Shown: positions 43,992-53,420, numbered from the stretch's first letter. The stretch is 64,000 nt of DNA from Adhaeribacter terrigena (GCF_016623615.1 NZ_JAEHFX010000001.1:868001-932000), one strand, 5' to 3'. Made by a program: numbers and translations. Notes: generated by a model not told the origin, from the sequence alone.

Positions 43992-44384
43992 TTACCGCAA
44001 TTCCCTACCGTTTTCAGGCTTATCGGGGAGGTGGCGGAGCAGAAAGTAAAAGCAAAGTACGTAAACCATCTGCGTACCGGCGGTATCCCAGTCCTGTTTC
44101 AGGGTTACGCCAAACAGCAGGGCACCCATTAACACGCCTCCGGCAAAAACTGCCCAGCGCAACCAGAAACCCGTTAAAATCAGCACCCCGATCACCAGTT
44201 CAGCCAACGGAATAACGTAACCCATGGCCAAAACCTAGGGGTAAGGCAAAACTGTTTCGGTAAAGCCGGCGGCCATTTTTTCGGCAAAACCACTTAGATT
44301 GAAAACGCGGGTTAAGCCGTGCATGAGCATGTTTACGCCCAGCCCAAGCCGGAGAATCAGGTGTGCCAGTTGCGGATTGGTCAT
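43992..44384 (-). pseudogene. DoxX-family membrane protein gene broken by an amber codon
   Basis: From ATG 44384 the frame reads LGVNMLMHGLTRVF then GFTETVLPYP up to codon 50, a TAG at 44235-44237. In the same frame it continues VLAMGYVIPLAELVIGVLIL, then TGFWLRWAVF and on to a normal stop (about 130 codons in all, the usual DoxX length). Both halves are well-formed DoxX sequence, so only one base keeps it from being intact. A restart at the TTG (44231) or ATG (44225) after the stop is possible. DoxX proteins have four membrane helices; roles are poorly known, some in respiratory or redox stress. Confidence 0.75.
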
Positions 44385-44543
44385 GGTTCAACGGTTAATT
44401 TCGGACGATATCTGAGTTCTGGATGAAGGAGTTTTTGGGCAGAAAAACATTGCGTTTTTTCTTGGCAGGTTTTGGTTTGCGGTTTGAAGCATACGGTAAA
44501 ACGGAAGGCTTTCGGGTTTAAAAAGTCGGGTTGAAAATAGTGA

Positions 44544-45380
44544 TCAGCCGCAGCCTTCTTTCATTAATTTGTTAAAATCTACCGGGGCCGGCGGTATGGT
44601 TCTGATATAGGCCTGCCAGTCTTTTTCCAGTTTTTTCAGGTTGAAGCCGTAAATTTTTTCCAGATCGGCAAAGCCCTGCTGACAGAGTTTTTTCAGTTTT
44701 TCATTGCCGTATTTTTCCTGCAGATATTTAATAACCGCGGCACTTTGCAGGTAGGCAATTACGTCGCTCTCTTTGGCTTTGGCATCGAAGTTATGAACCA
44801 GGTCTTCGAGCTTCATGAGTTTTTTATGTTGCAGGAAATAGGCGTTTATGCCGTAGATGGGGTTTTCGTAAAAGCAATCGTTATCGGTGAACTGGGCGGC
44901 GCCTTCTTCCAGCATGCGGTGCGGACTTTTGCCCCAGAGCGCGAAAGAAATAATATGAAAAATTTCGTGCTTGAATTGCGGCCGCAGCTTTTCGTTGAAT
45001 ACAAAAAATACAAAATCGTGGCCCTGCAGGGCGCCGCCTTTTATGTGCATGCCCATAAGTTCCTGCATGGCGTCTTCGGAGTCTACGGCCAGTAAATTAA
45101 TGCCGCGGTTATATTCGGTTGCCCCTAAAACGGCCAGAATGCGGTTAAAAGCTATATTCAGCTCCTGTTTCAGGTGGGGCAGGTTTTTGGCCGCGTAAGA
45201 ATTCTCTTGAAAATAGATCCGGAAATTACCGTGGTTTACCGATTGCACCGGCACCGAATCGTTGGCAATGAAATGAGCTACATAGGGGATAGGTGGGTAA
45301 AAAATTACTTCTTTTTGCTGCGCTTTAAGGGTTGCCGATGTGGCCAGAAAAAGCATCAGAAGCCAGAATTTAAGTTTCAT
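44544..45380 (-). CDS. Secreted putative zinc metallopeptidase (gluzincin-like)
   Basis: 278 residues with a signal peptide (cleavage near TLKAQ, about 21). The zinc motif HEIFH is at about residue 139 (FKHEIFHIISFALWG) and the third ligand in LEEGAAQFTDND about 20 residues on, the HExxH...E order of M1-like "peptidase MA" proteins. The rest is helical, with an LQSAAVIKYLQEKYG close typical of this group. No substrate is known. Same strand as its neighbours, but a gap of 150 bases separates it from the next gene. Confidence 0.7.
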   Translation of the reverse strand: MKLKFWLLMLFLATSATLKAQQKEVIFYPPIPYVAHFIANDSVPVQSVNHGNFRIYFQENSYAAKNLPHLKQELNIAFNRILAVLGATEYNRGINLLAVDSEDAMQELMGMHIKGGALQGHDFVFFVFNEKLRPQFKHEIFHIISFALWGKSPHRMLEEGAAQFTDNDCFYENPIYGINAYFLQHKKLMKLEDLVHNFDAKAKESDVIAYLQSAAVIKYLQEKYGNEKLKKLCQQGFADLEKIYGFNLKKLEKDWQAYIRTIPPAPVDFNKLMKEGCG

Positions 45381-45535
45381 TGTTTTAAGGGCAAAAAGGA
45401 TAGTGCTTTAAAATTTTATAAACTCCTGAAAACTGAAAAATATTGTAGTCGCGTTATTTTGCCCGATAACTTTGATTTAATTCCTGCAGTTTTCTGAAAA
45501 AGGGTATCTTTTTTACGTGAAAAAGTGCCCGGAAA

Positions 45536-46585
45536 TTACCGGCTAGTTTGCCGGATGCGCGGCTCGCGGGAAAGAATAATTTTTAACTGCAAACGCACAA
45601 TGTCGCCCATATTCTTGCATTTCAGAAACTCCGGGGCTTCATGATGCTGGGCCAGTTCCTGCTGAAGTTGCACGATCTTTTCGGGCGTAGAAATCGTATC
45701 GGTGCGCATTATGTCTACCAGATCCTTTAAACGGTAGCGCGCCGATCTGAGCCGGTGAAACAGGGAGGTGCGTTCTTCGCTTTGGTATTGCTGCATGGTT
45801 TGCGGGTTTAGCAGCTTTATTACCAGGTCTACCATTTTGTTGTTTTCCTTGAAAAACTGGGGCAGGTACATTTTCTTTTGTCCTTCGTAGCTTTGCTGGT
45901 CAAAATCGATGGAGCGGATCCGGTATTGCTCGTCTTCGAAGTCGGGTGTAACGTCTATCACGTAATTATAAGAACGCATATCGCCGAGCAACCGGATAAA
46001 GCAGCGTTCATTAAATTTTACAAATTCTTTCGCAATGCGTACTTTATTGGTATTCGGCAGGTCGAGGTAGTCTTTTATAAAAACATCGCCCGGAATGCCG
46101 GCAATGTGTTCTTCGATCAGGGTTTCGCCGTTTACAAGGTAGTTGATGCGGCTGGGAGAAAGAATATGTTCCAGTTCAAGCCCGTAGATCCTGGACGCAT
46201 CGGCCCGCTTTACATAAAAATAATCGTAGTTATCGTTCAGCTGATTGGTGATCTGCACCCGGAACGGATTGGTATTGCCAAAAGTGCAGTAATCGATGCG
46301 GGTAACCACCAGGTGCTCCATTACCGAAATATCGCCATCCGTTTTCAGCAGCGCATAGATCATGGTAAGGCCTTCGTTTAATTCCTGCCGCTGCCCTTCG
46401 TGGTACATTACCGTTTGCCAAAGCGTATCGATGCCTTTTTTATCGAAATAGGGAAATGATTCGGTGTAATGAAGCAGGTCCTTGTACTCTACCGGCAGGG
46501 AAACCTGGCGATCGTAAGCGTGCAGGTACCTTTGCAGACTTGCAGAAACCGGATAGATCAGTTTTTTTTTGGAGATATGAAGCAC
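45536..46585 (-). CDS. Unknown protein with a divergent kinase-like C-lobe
   Basis: 349 residues, soluble. About residues 155-240 carry what looks like a phosphotransferase core: FNERCFIRLLGDMRSYNYVI in the place of the HGDLHxxN catalytic loop, then the DxD-like IRSIDFDQQS for the metal-binding loop. No glycine-rich loop is clear at the N-terminus, so activity is doubtful. The end is a helical, Gln/Glu-rich segment. I do not recognise a named family. It is 165 bases downstream of the PLP decarboxylase on the same strand, with a terminator between them. Confidence 0.6.
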   Translation of the reverse strand: MLHISKKKLIYPVSASLQRYLHAYDRQVSLPVEYKDLLHYTESFPYFDKKGIDTLWQTVMYHEGQRQELNEGLTMIYALLKTDGDISVMEHLVVTRIDYCTFGNTNPFRVQITNQLNDNYDYFYVKRADASRIYGLELEHILSPSRINYLVNGETLIEEHIAGIPGDVFIKDYLDLPNTNKVRIAKEFVKFNERCFIRLLGDMRSYNYVIDVTPDFEDEQYRIRSIDFDQQSYEGQKKMYLPQFFKENNKMVDLVIKLLNPQTMQQYQSEERTSLFHRLRSARYRLKDLVDIMRTDTISTPEKIVQLQQELAQHHEAPEFLKCKNMGDIVRLQLKIILSREPRIRQTSR

Positions 46586-46681
46586 AGGCAGGTTCTATCT
46601 TTCAATTGTTTGAAATTTAAGTAAAATTCCATTTGACAGTATAACGCGGTGATTTTAAAAACGCTATGCTTTTACATGAAA

Positions 46682-46710
46682 AAAGTCTTTTCGCAGGACG
46701 AAAAGACTTT
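46682..46710 (-). terminator. Terminator of the PLP decarboxylase gene
   Basis: AAAGTCTTTTCG-cagga-CGAAAAGACTTT, running into T6 on the minus strand and into a dispersed motif copy in reverse orientation. Confidence 0.85.
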
Positions 46711-46750
46711 CCGTGAGTTGTCAAAACTATATCACTTTAAACTTTATTTT

Positions 46751-48010
46751 TCAAACAATTACGGCCTGTTCGGCTTTTAATTCATTTATAAACTGGTCCA
46801 GAATGCCCTGGCGCACGTGTGGCATTACTACAATTTTATACCAGCTGGCTTCGTGTTCATAAGTATCGGCTACGAGGTGGTATTTTTCGGCAAGCTGGGT
46901 AGAAATATGGCTGCTCCGGATGGCGATGATGTTGATGTGCGGATCGCGGAAATAGCGGATGCCGAGTTCGTTCAGTTTGTTGCAAAGGCGCGAAGTACGG
47001 TCGTTGAGCATCTGCATCTTTACGCGCCAGCCATCGGAGCCGTGCGTGCGCAGGATCATCCACACGGAAATGGCGTTGGCTCCCGACCGGCTGCCGCAAA
47101 GCGTATAATCTTTGCCGGGAATGTACTGGGCTTCGTCGGTGCAAACGTATTCCATCCAGTTTTTGCGGATCAGGAAAATGCCGGTGCCGTAAGGCGTTTG
47201 CAGCATTTTGTGGGCATCTATGGTAATGGACGTAATGTCGGGGTTGCGGAACGAGAATTTGCTTTCGGGGTTGGTAAAGGGGTAAATAAAACCGCCGAAA
47301 GCTGCATCGATGTGAAGTTTAAAATCTACCTCCCGCTTTTTCAGCAGCTCGGTTACCGCCTCGATATCGTCTACTGAACCGAACATGGTGGTAGAAAGAT
47401 TTAGGATGAAAATAAAGTGCTTTACGCCCTGAGCCTGTAATTCAGTAAGAGCCAGTTCCAGGTCCTCCATTTCTAGCTGGCGGTTGGCGTCTTTCACTTT
47501 TAAAATGCGCGAGGGCAGGCCTAACAGGTTTACGCCTTTGGGCATGGAATAGTGGCTGTCCTGGGAAAAGATAACGGCAATTTCGTGCGGTTTCGCCTGT
47601 TTTTCGCGCATGAAATAATTGCGGTAGATCCACATGGCCTGGATATTGGCTTCGGTGCCACCGGGCGTTACGTAGCCGTCTTGCTGGCCGGGTTCGCCGC
47701 CAAAGATCTGTTCGGCGCAGATCTTTATCAGGTCAACTTCCAGCTTTTGGGTGCCGCGGAAATAACTTAAATGATCGTTGCTGAGCGTGTGGCAGCCAAT
47801 ATGGTTGGGATTGGCAATGAGCGTACGCAAAAAAGGCGCATCCTGCAGAAAGGGTGCATCTTCGTAAAATTCTTCCTGGTCGAGGTAGGTTCCCGGAATG
47901 CCGAGCACCGGTTCTTTATGCAGATCTATGTTTTGGCGCAATGCTTCTTCAATCCGCAGGTTTATGGCGTCGTGCGAAAATTTCTCCCAGTGCATGCTCA
48001 TTTCTTTCAT
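46751..48010 (-). CDS. Group II pyridoxal-dependent decarboxylase
   Basis: 419 residues, fold type I. Motifs include the cofactor-ring His region SQDSHYSMPKGVNLLG (about 146), the Asp in HIDAAFGGFIYP (about 236) and the Schiff-base Lys in TIDAHKMLQTPYGTG (about 266). It is shorter than plant or animal glutamate and aromatic amino-acid decarboxylases, and close to archaeal tyrosine/aspartate decarboxylases in size. Substrate is open: an amino acid such as glutamate, aspartate, tyrosine or diaminobutyrate. ATG 48010 or 48001 are both possible starts. Confidence 0.85.
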   Translation of the reverse strand: MKEMSMHWEKFSHDAINLRIEEALRQNIDLHKEPVLGIPGTYLDQEEFYEDAPFLQDAPFLRTLIANPNHIGCHTLSNDHLSYFRGTQKLEVDLIKICAEQIFGGEPGQQDGYVTPGGTEANIQAMWIYRNYFMREKQAKPHEIAVIFSQDSHYSMPKGVNLLGLPSRILKVKDANRQLEMEDLELALTELQAQGVKHFIFILNLSTTMFGSVDDIEAVTELLKKREVDFKLHIDAAFGGFIYPFTNPESKFSFRNPDITSITIDAHKMLQTPYGTGIFLIRKNWMEYVCTDEAQYIPGKDYTLCGSRSGANAISVWMILRTHGSDGWRVKMQMLNDRTSRLCNKLNELGIRYFRDPHINIIAIRSSHISTQLAEKYHLVADTYEHEASWYKIVVMPHVRQGILDQFINELKAEQAVIV

Positions 48011-48206
48011 GGGTAATTCCGTTTTTTTTAACGCTTCAAAATTATGTAACCAAAACCCGCGCTACCATGGAACCAGTCATGCCTGCAGGTGACATTGGTC
48101 AGTTTTGAAAGGCCGGCAAAGGATTGTTCGGATCGTGGTGCAATTTATGGCCGGGGCAAAGTGCTAACCCCACATTCATAACCTGGAAATTACCTGAAAC
48201 TGGGTA

Positions 48207-48237
48207 TTTGTAATTAGATTTTAATCCTATATTTTTG
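48207..48237 (+). promoter_or_regulatory. Consensus Bacteroidota promoter in an otherwise gene-free gap
   Basis: TTTG (48207-48210), exactly 19 bases, TATTTTTG (48230-48237): a full match to TTTG-N19-TAnnTTTG, with transcription starting near 48244. The only thing downstream before a terminator at 48401 is a 23-codon frame, so this should make a short RNA. Confidence 0.65.
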
Positions 48238-48251
48238 TAAAGTTACCAATT

Positions 48252-48323
48252 GTGGGTAAGTCTTTTTCAGGTTTGATTGCAGGTGCGGTTTGGGGCTTAT
48301 TGGGTGAGAGCATTAATTCCTGA
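48252..48323 (+). CDS. Candidate small membrane peptide (23 codons)
   Basis: A GTG at 48252 opens MGKSFSGLIAGAVWGLLGES then INS and a stop. It resembles the hydrophobic N-terminus of YtxH-type proteins (SGLIAGAVxGLL). It could be a real small hydrophobic peptide, the remnant of a YtxH gene, or chance within an sRNA. The promoter upstream and the terminator 80 bases past its stop favour transcription of the region. Confidence 0.35.
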   Translation: MGKSFSGLIAGAVWGLLGESINS

Positions 48324-48400
48324 AAAGCACCTGAGGTCAGCTGAAAACAATTAATTGCTTACAGAAATTTTTCCGGATAATCGGGACCAATACATTGCAG

Positions 48401-48432
48401 AAAGCCGGACCCTTGTTCCGGCTTTTGTTTTT
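48401..48432 (+). terminator. Terminator of the candidate small transcript
   Basis: AAAGCCGGA-cccttgt-TCCGGCTTTTGTTTTT. The only plus-strand promoter nearby is at 48207. Confidence 0.8.
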
Positions 48433-48570
48433 ACAGCAGTTTTTTGGTCTTAAAGCATAGCGTTTTTTTAAAGAAATCCGATATATTTACCAACGTATTG
48501 CTTTTCTGGCAAGATGGTTGCAAAACGGTTTTGTGCCGTGCCTGTTTGCGGAAATTTATTAATCATCCCT

Positions 48571-48972
48571 ATGAACAAGATCACTTTTTTTACTTTTCTG
48601 CTATTCAGTATTGCTTTTGGGCAAGTAGCTGTGGCACAAACTGCTGCCAAAGCGGCTACGCCTAAACCCGTTACAAAAGCTATTTCGGAAGAAGAGAAGA
48701 TCAATCGTCTGATAAAATACGTGGCTGATCTACAGGGGGCTACCTTTATCCGGAACGGCGACGAGTATCCGGCAAAGGATGCGGCCGCTCATTTGCAGAT
48801 GAAGCGCAAAAAAGCCGGTAATCGCGTGAAAACGGCCCGGGAGTTTATCGATGGCCTGGCTTCGGAATCTTACCTCTCGGGCGAAGAATACCACATCAGG
48901 TTTAAAGACGGTAAAACGTATAAAAGCCGCGATGTGCTCATGAAAGAATTGCAGCGCATTGAGAAACTGTAA
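48571..48972 (+). CDS. DUF5329-family secreted protein, copy 1
   Basis: 133 residues from the ATG at 48571, chosen over an upstream in-frame ATG because a signal peptide starts here (MNKITFFTFLLFSIAFG, cleavage near AVAQ). The DUF5329 core reads EEEKINRLIKYVADLQGATF, IRNGDEYPAKDAAAHLQMKR, TAREFIDGLASESYLSGEEY and HIRFKDGK. Function of the family is unknown. A tandem paralogue follows 261 bases later. Confidence 0.85.
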   Translation: MNKITFFTFLLFSIAFGQVAVAQTAAKAATPKPVTKAISEEEKINRLIKYVADLQGATFIRNGDEYPAKDAAAHLQMKRKKAGNRVKTAREFIDGLASESYLSGEEYHIRFKDGKTYKSRDVLMKELQRIEKL

Positions 48973-49003
48973 GCAGTTTTTTGATGTGAAACTATAGCAT
49001 TTT

Positions 49004-49040
49004 AAAAGCCTTGCCGGAAAACCGGCAAGGCTTTTTTTTT
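49004..49040 (+). terminator. Terminator between the two DUF5329 genes
   Basis: AAAAGCCTTGCCGG-aaaa-CCGGCAAGGCTTTTTTTTT, preceded by a dispersed motif copy (48988-49004). Confidence 0.93.
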
Positions 49041-49233
49041 CATTTCCTTATCGGTTTTCGTTCATCATGAGATTTTCAGCCTGTTTCCGGAATATGGTGG
49101 GCGCAATAATTAGTAAAGCTTAATAAGAACTTAGGAGGGTGAGCAACAAACTGAAAATCAGTATAGTAAACTATATTTGGGCTTTCGGTCTTTATACATT
49201 CCTGCATCAGCCCTAATACTTATTTGCACGCCA

Positions 49234-49626
49234 ATGAAAAAGCTAATTGTTTTTATAATGCTGGTTTCGGGTACTTTTCAGGCTTCGTTTCCGCAGAATT
49301 CTTCCTGCCGGAATATAACTGCGGTTTCGCAAGTTGTGATTATGACCGAAGAAGAAAAAGTAAATCACCTGATCGATTACATCCGCCATCTTTCGGGCTC
49401 GGTTTTTATCCGGAACGGCAAAGAATATTCCCCGGAAAAAGCCGCCGATCATTTATTAAGCAAGTGGAAAAAGCATAAGAAGAAAGTGAAAACTGCGCAG
49501 GGCTTTGTAGAACGGCTTGCTACGTATTCCAAAACCGATGAACCTTATATGATCCGTTTTTCAGATGGACATATGGAAAAATGTGGTGATCTGCTAAGCC
49601 TGGAATTGCAGCGCATTGAGATTTGA
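49234..49626 (+). CDS. DUF5329-family secreted protein, copy 2
   Basis: 130 residues from the ATG at 49234 (MKKLIVFIMLVSGTFQASFP as signal). The core aligns to copy 1: TEEEKVNHLIDYIRHLSGSV, FIRNGKEYSPEKAADHLLSK, TAQGFVERLATYSK and MIRFSDGH. It has an extra pair of cysteines (SSCRN near the N-terminus and MEKCGD near the end) absent from copy 1, so a disulfide is possible. The ATG follows a long AT-rich leader. Confidence 0.85.
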   Translation: MKKLIVFIMLVSGTFQASFPQNSSCRNITAVSQVVIMTEEEKVNHLIDYIRHLSGSVFIRNGKEYSPEKAADHLLSKWKKHKKKVKTAQGFVERLATYSKTDEPYMIRFSDGHMEKCGDLLSLELQRIEI

Positions 49627-49682
49627 ATCGTGGTTTACTATTCCTGACTGCTACCAGAGCAATGTGATTTGCTGCTTTTGCT

Positions 49683-50426
49683 TTAAAAAGATTGATATAA
49701 TTCGCGGATCGCTTCGTTACCGTAGGTTCGTTCCAGCCTTCTGATAATGAAATGCCCGCGGGCCATGTCCTGGAAATGATCCATAAAAATGGTGTTGATA
49801 AAAGCCCCGCCAGCCGCGCCAATAATAGGAACAGCCTGCGCACTCACTTTCTGTGCTACGGTTGCGCTAAACCGTTTGGCTACCACCGCTATTACTTTTG
49901 CCAGGATAGTTGCCCCTTCTTTTTTTGCTGAAATAGCTAAGGCCGCCCTTACCCCGTAGTACCCGAATTCCGCCGCATCATCGTTGGGAGAACTTCCGCC
50001 GAAAGCAAACACTTCGATGCAGGCTAGCCGGGTAGCTTCCTGACTGATATCCTCGCCTTCGCTGCGGGCGATGTCAGTAATAGAGCGCATCATTATGGCC
50101 GTAGAAACCGGTAATTCTACGGCTAAAGCAGCTACGCCAAATATGCCGCCAAGGCCACCTGTAACTGCTGCCGAGAGTTTATGCCATTTATCGGAAGAAG
50201 TTTTGCCCGGCGCATTTTGCAGCGATAAGGCGGCTGTATCGGCGGCTTTACGCAGGGCGGCCTGAATCACGCCCTCCATTTTCTGATTTAATTTTCCGGG
50301 CAGGTTTTCCAGCACTTTATCCAGCGGCATGCCTACCAGGTTGGCGATTTTTATGGCCAAACCGGGGTTTTCGAGCAGGGTTTTAGCCCGTTTCAGGTCC
50401 TGAAGATCGGTAGAGGATAGTTGCAT
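49683..50426 (-). CDS. EcsC-family protein
   Basis: 247 residues. The EcsC core is visible in the helical stretches AVTGGLGGIFGVAALAVELP, VSTAIMMRSITDIARSEGED and FAFGGSSPNDDAAEFGYYGVR, and the end AQAVPIIGAAGGAFINTIFM then DHFQDMARGHFIIRRLE. Glycine-rich segments may be membrane-associated. The family is named after a B. subtilis secretion-related operon but its function is unknown. Confidence 0.88.
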   Translation of the reverse strand: MQLSSTDLQDLKRAKTLLENPGLAIKIANLVGMPLDKVLENLPGKLNQKMEGVIQAALRKAADTAALSLQNAPGKTSSDKWHKLSAAVTGGLGGIFGVAALAVELPVSTAIMMRSITDIARSEGEDISQEATRLACIEVFAFGGSSPNDDAAEFGYYGVRAALAISAKKEGATILAKVIAVVAKRFSATVAQKVSAQAVPIIGAAGGAFINTIFMDHFQDMARGHFIIRRLERTYGNEAIRELYQSF

Positions 50427-50550
50427 GAATTGTGGGTTGGTTTGTTTGTACTGAACGGTTTTTAAGCGGAAAATGATAGTGTTTTTTGCCCGAAACTGAG
50501 GTTGCTTTTATTCATATTAGCAGACCTTTTGAGCCTAGAACCAAATCGTT

Positions 50551-51228
50551 TTATTGATTCGTATTTTCAGTTGGTGGGGTAAATTTAATTGTTTTTTGAA
50601 CCGGAGGTGGAGGCGCGCTTACTTTAAAATCTCTCCGGTTTACGATCGGTGTCACCAGACTATCATCGTTTAGTTTATAATCTTTTCCGGCCAGTTTTAA
50701 GGAATCAGGATTAACTGCAAAGTCAAATAACTTTTCTGATATCTTACCAAGTTTAAAGTCGTAAAGGGAACCTGATTTTATATGATCAATATAAAAGTAT
50801 CTTGTAGTGGTGTCTTTTTTATATTCCAGAAAGATAATTGGCCCGCTATAAAGTACGGCGTTTTCTTCAGGATTATTAAGCCTTGTTCCACTTTTTTTAG
50901 TAAAGAGGTACGGTTCAAAATAAGCGATGTCTCTTTTCAGTGAAAGCGGAATTTTACCGGTAAAGTATTTCGCTGGCTGTTTTCCGTATTGATATTCGTT
51001 AAAACCACTTTGATTTTGCTTTAAAAGAACGGAATCTGTATTCAGATTGATCTGCATAAAATGAGAAAATCTCCAACCTCTATTTGTAGAATTTTCTGAT
51101 GGATTTCCATTGAAAGAGCCAAACCTTATCTGATGTATTTCTGGTTTTTTTTGATTATTCTGCACTTGATTGCATCCTGAAAATGATAGGAAGAACAAGT
51201 ATAACGCTATCAGTTTTAATGTAGACAT
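50551..51228 (-). CDS. Hypothetical lipoprotein
   Basis: 225 residues. A lipoprotein signal with lipobox FSGC puts cysteine at about residue 19. The body is beta-rich and charged (FTGKIPLSLKRDIAYFEPYL; IFLEYKKDTTTRYFYIDH) and the C-terminus is Pro/Thr-rich (APPPPVQK). No family recognised. It is somewhat more AT-rich than dnaK next to it. Confidence 0.65.
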   Translation of the reverse strand: MSTLKLIALYLFFLSFSGCNQVQNNQKKPEIHQIRFGSFNGNPSENSTNRGWRFSHFMQINLNTDSVLLKQNQSGFNEYQYGKQPAKYFTGKIPLSLKRDIAYFEPYLFTKKSGTRLNNPEENAVLYSGPIIFLEYKKDTTTRYFYIDHIKSGSLYDFKLGKISEKLFDFAVNPDSLKLAGKDYKLNDDSLVTPIVNRRDFKVSAPPPPVQKTIKFTPPTENTNQ

Positions 51229-51283
51229 ATGTCATAATATTTTTACTCAACAAGTTAGCGCTTTTGGCCTGTAATCATAAAAA

Positions 51284-51314
51284 AAGTCCCGGAGAAATCT
51301 CTCCGGGACTTTTT
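51284..51314 (-). terminator. Terminator of dnaK
   Basis: AAGTCCCGGAGA-aatc-TCTCCGGGACTTTTT, then a dispersed motif copy that abuts the dnaK stop. Confidence 0.9.
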
Positions 51315-51337
51315 AAGCTTAAAACGATACCGTTTTA

Positions 51338-53266
51338 TTATTTTTTGTCGCCATCCACTTCTTCGTAATCCACGTCGGTTACGTTGTCGTGGCCTGGTTG
51401 GCCGTTGCCACTTGCTTGTCCGCCACCGGCGTTTCCGCCCATGTTCGGATCAGGTCCGGCGCTGCCGCCCTGGCTTGCCGCGTACATTTCCTGCGAAGCT
51501 GCCTGCCAGGCCGCGTTGATTTTCTCCATCGCGCTGTCAATAGCAGTTACGTCTTTAGAGCCGTGGGCCGTACGTAATTCGGTTAAGGCACCTTCAATAG
51601 CCGTTTTGTTTGGCTCAGAAAGTTTATCACCGAATTCTTTCAGCTGCTTTTCCGTCTGGAAGATCATGCTGTCAGCTGCGTTCAGTTTTTCGATTTCCTC
51701 TTTGGCTTTTTTATCTGCTTCGGCGTTCGCCTGAGCTTCCTGACGCATGCGCTCAATTTCCTGCTCGGTTAAGCCGGAAGAAGCTTCGATGCGGATCTTC
51801 TGTTCTTTGCCGGTTGCTTTATCTTTAGCGGTTACGTGCAGAATACCGTTGGCATCGATGTCGAAGGTTACTTCGATCTGCGGAACGCCGCGTGGTGCCG
51901 GTGGAAGACCGTCTAGGTGGAAGCGGCCAATGGTGCGGTTATCGCGGGCCATTGGGCGTTCGCCCTGCAACACGTGAATTTCTACTGAAGGCTGGTTATC
52001 GGAAGCGGTTGAGAACGTTTCCGATTTCTTCGTAGGGATCGTGGTGTTCGATTCGATCAGTTTGGTCATTACACCGCCCATGGTTTCGATACCCAAAGAA
52101 AGCGGCGTTACGTCTAACAGCAGCACGTCTTTTACTTCCCCGGTCAATACACCACCTTGGATCGCAGCGCCAACAGCTACTACTTCATCCGGGTTAACGC
52201 CTTTAGAAGGTTTTTTGCCGAAGAATTTCTCTACTTCTTCCTGCACTTTCGGAATACGGGTAGAACCACCCACCAAAATTACTTCGTCGATGTCGTTTAC
52301 CGATAAGCCGGCATCCTGTAACGCTTTTTTGCAAGGTGCCATCGCACGGTCTACCAGGTCATGCACCAGCTGCTCGAATTTAGAGCGGCTCAGTTTGCGT
52401 ACCAAGTGTTTCGGAATACCGTTAACCGGCATGATGTATGGCAGGTTAATTTCCGTTTCGTTCGAAGAAGAAAGCTCGATCTTAGCTTTTTCGGCTGCTT
52501 CTTTCAAGCGCTGTAAAGCCATCGGGTCCTGGCGCAGGTCAATGCCTTCGTCGTTCTTGAATTCGTCGGCTAACCAGTTAATGATCTTCTGGTCGAAGTC
52601 GTCGCCCCCTAAGTGGGTATCGCCGTTAGTAGAAAGCACTTCAAAAACGCCGTCGCCTAATTCCAGCACCGAAATATCAAAAGTACCGCCACCTAAGTCG
52701 AATACGGCAATTTTCTGGTCTTTGTGTTTTTTGTCTAAACCGTACGCTAAGGCTGCCGCCGTTGGTTCGTTAATGATCCGTTTTACATCCAGACCTGCAA
52801 TGGCGCCGGCTTCTTTGGTAGCCTGACGTTGCGCATCGTTAAAGTAAGCCGGAACGGTAATTACTGCTTCGGTAATGGTAGTGCCTAAATAATCTTCGGC
52901 GGTAGCTTTCATTTTCTGAAGCACCATGGCCGAGATTTCCTGCGGAGAGTATTCCCGGTCGTCGATCTTTACCCGAACCGTATTATTTGGTCCTTTCACG
53001 ATCTCATAAGACACATGTTCTGAGCTTACTTCGTCAAAACTATGGCCCATAAAACGCTTAATAGAAGCGATGGTCTTTTTCGGGTTGGTAATTGCCTGGC
53101 GTTTTGCCGGATCACCAACTTTGCGTTCGCCATTATCCAGGAACGCCACAATGGAAGGCGTTGTACGGCGCCCTTCACTGTTTGGAATTACCACTGGTTC
53201 GTTACCTTCCATTACGGACACGCAGGAGTTGGTAGTTCCTAAGTCAATACCTATAATTTTTCCCAT
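51338..53266 (-). CDS. dnaK: Molecular chaperone DnaK (Hsp70)
   Basis: 642 residues, full length. It has the phosphate-1 motif [17 protein letters not shown] at the N-terminus, phosphate-2 [19 protein letters not shown] (about 190), the adenosine motif [16 protein letters not shown] (about 335), the linker [14 protein letters not shown] (about 385) and the lid, ending in a Gly/Asn-rich tail and YEEVDGDKK. It folds and protects proteins with DnaJ and GrpE, neither of which is in this window. No CIRCE inverted repeat is visible upstream, so heat control would be by a sigma factor or another route. Confidence 0.98.
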   Translation of the reverse strand: MGKIIGIDLGTTNSCVSVMEGNEPVVIPNSEGRRTTPSIVAFLDNGERKVGDPAKRQAITNPKKTIASIKRFMGHSFDEVSSEHVSYEIVKGPNNTVRVKIDDREYSPQEISAMVLQKMKATAEDYLGTTITEAVITVPAYFNDAQRQATKEAGAIAGLDVKRIINEPTAAALAYGLDKKHKDQKIAVFDLGGGTFDISVLELGDGVFEVLSTNGDTHLGGDDFDQKIINWLADEFKNDEGIDLRQDPMALQRLKEAAEKAKIELSSSNETEINLPYIMPVNGIPKHLVRKLSRSKFEQLVHDLVDRAMAPCKKALQDAGLSVNDIDEVILVGGSTRIPKVQEEVEKFFGKKPSKGVNPDEVVAVGAAIQGGVLTGEVKDVLLLDVTPLSLGIETMGGVMTKLIESNTTIPTKKSETFSTASDNQPSVEIHVLQGERPMARDNRTIGRFHLDGLPPAPRGVPQIEVTFDIDANGILHVTAKDKATGKEQKIRIEASSGLTEQEIERMRQEAQANAEADKKAKEEIEKLNAADSMIFQTEKQLKEFGDKLSEPNKTAIEGALTELRTAHGSKDVTAIDSAMEKINAAWQAASQEMYAASQGGSAGPDPNMGGNAGGGQASGNGQPGHDNVTDVDYEEVDGDKK

Positions 53267-53359
53267 TATGTTTTATTTAGTTTTAAATATCTAAGGTTTC
53301 TATATCAGGAATTCTGAATACGGATTTGATTTATCAACAGCTATGCCAACCAGAAAAAA

Positions 53360-53396
53360 AGCGCGCTACCGTGACAGATTGTCACAATAGCGCGCT
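53360..53396 (-). terminator. Terminator of the lipoprotein gene at 53421
   Basis: AGCGCGCTA-c-cGTGACA-gat-TGTCACaaTAGCGCGCT, running into T7 on the minus strand. It directly precedes the dnaK promoter region. Confidence 0.8.
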
Positions 53397-53420
53397 GCTT
53401 CAGCTCAAAGCGTGAATTTA

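Noticed and set aside
53267-53400. CIRCE operator or heat-shock sigma site before dnaK
   Set aside because: The only inverted repeat (53360-53396) ends in a T-run on the minus strand and fits the terminator of the next gene, not TTAGCACTC-N9-GAGTGCTAA.
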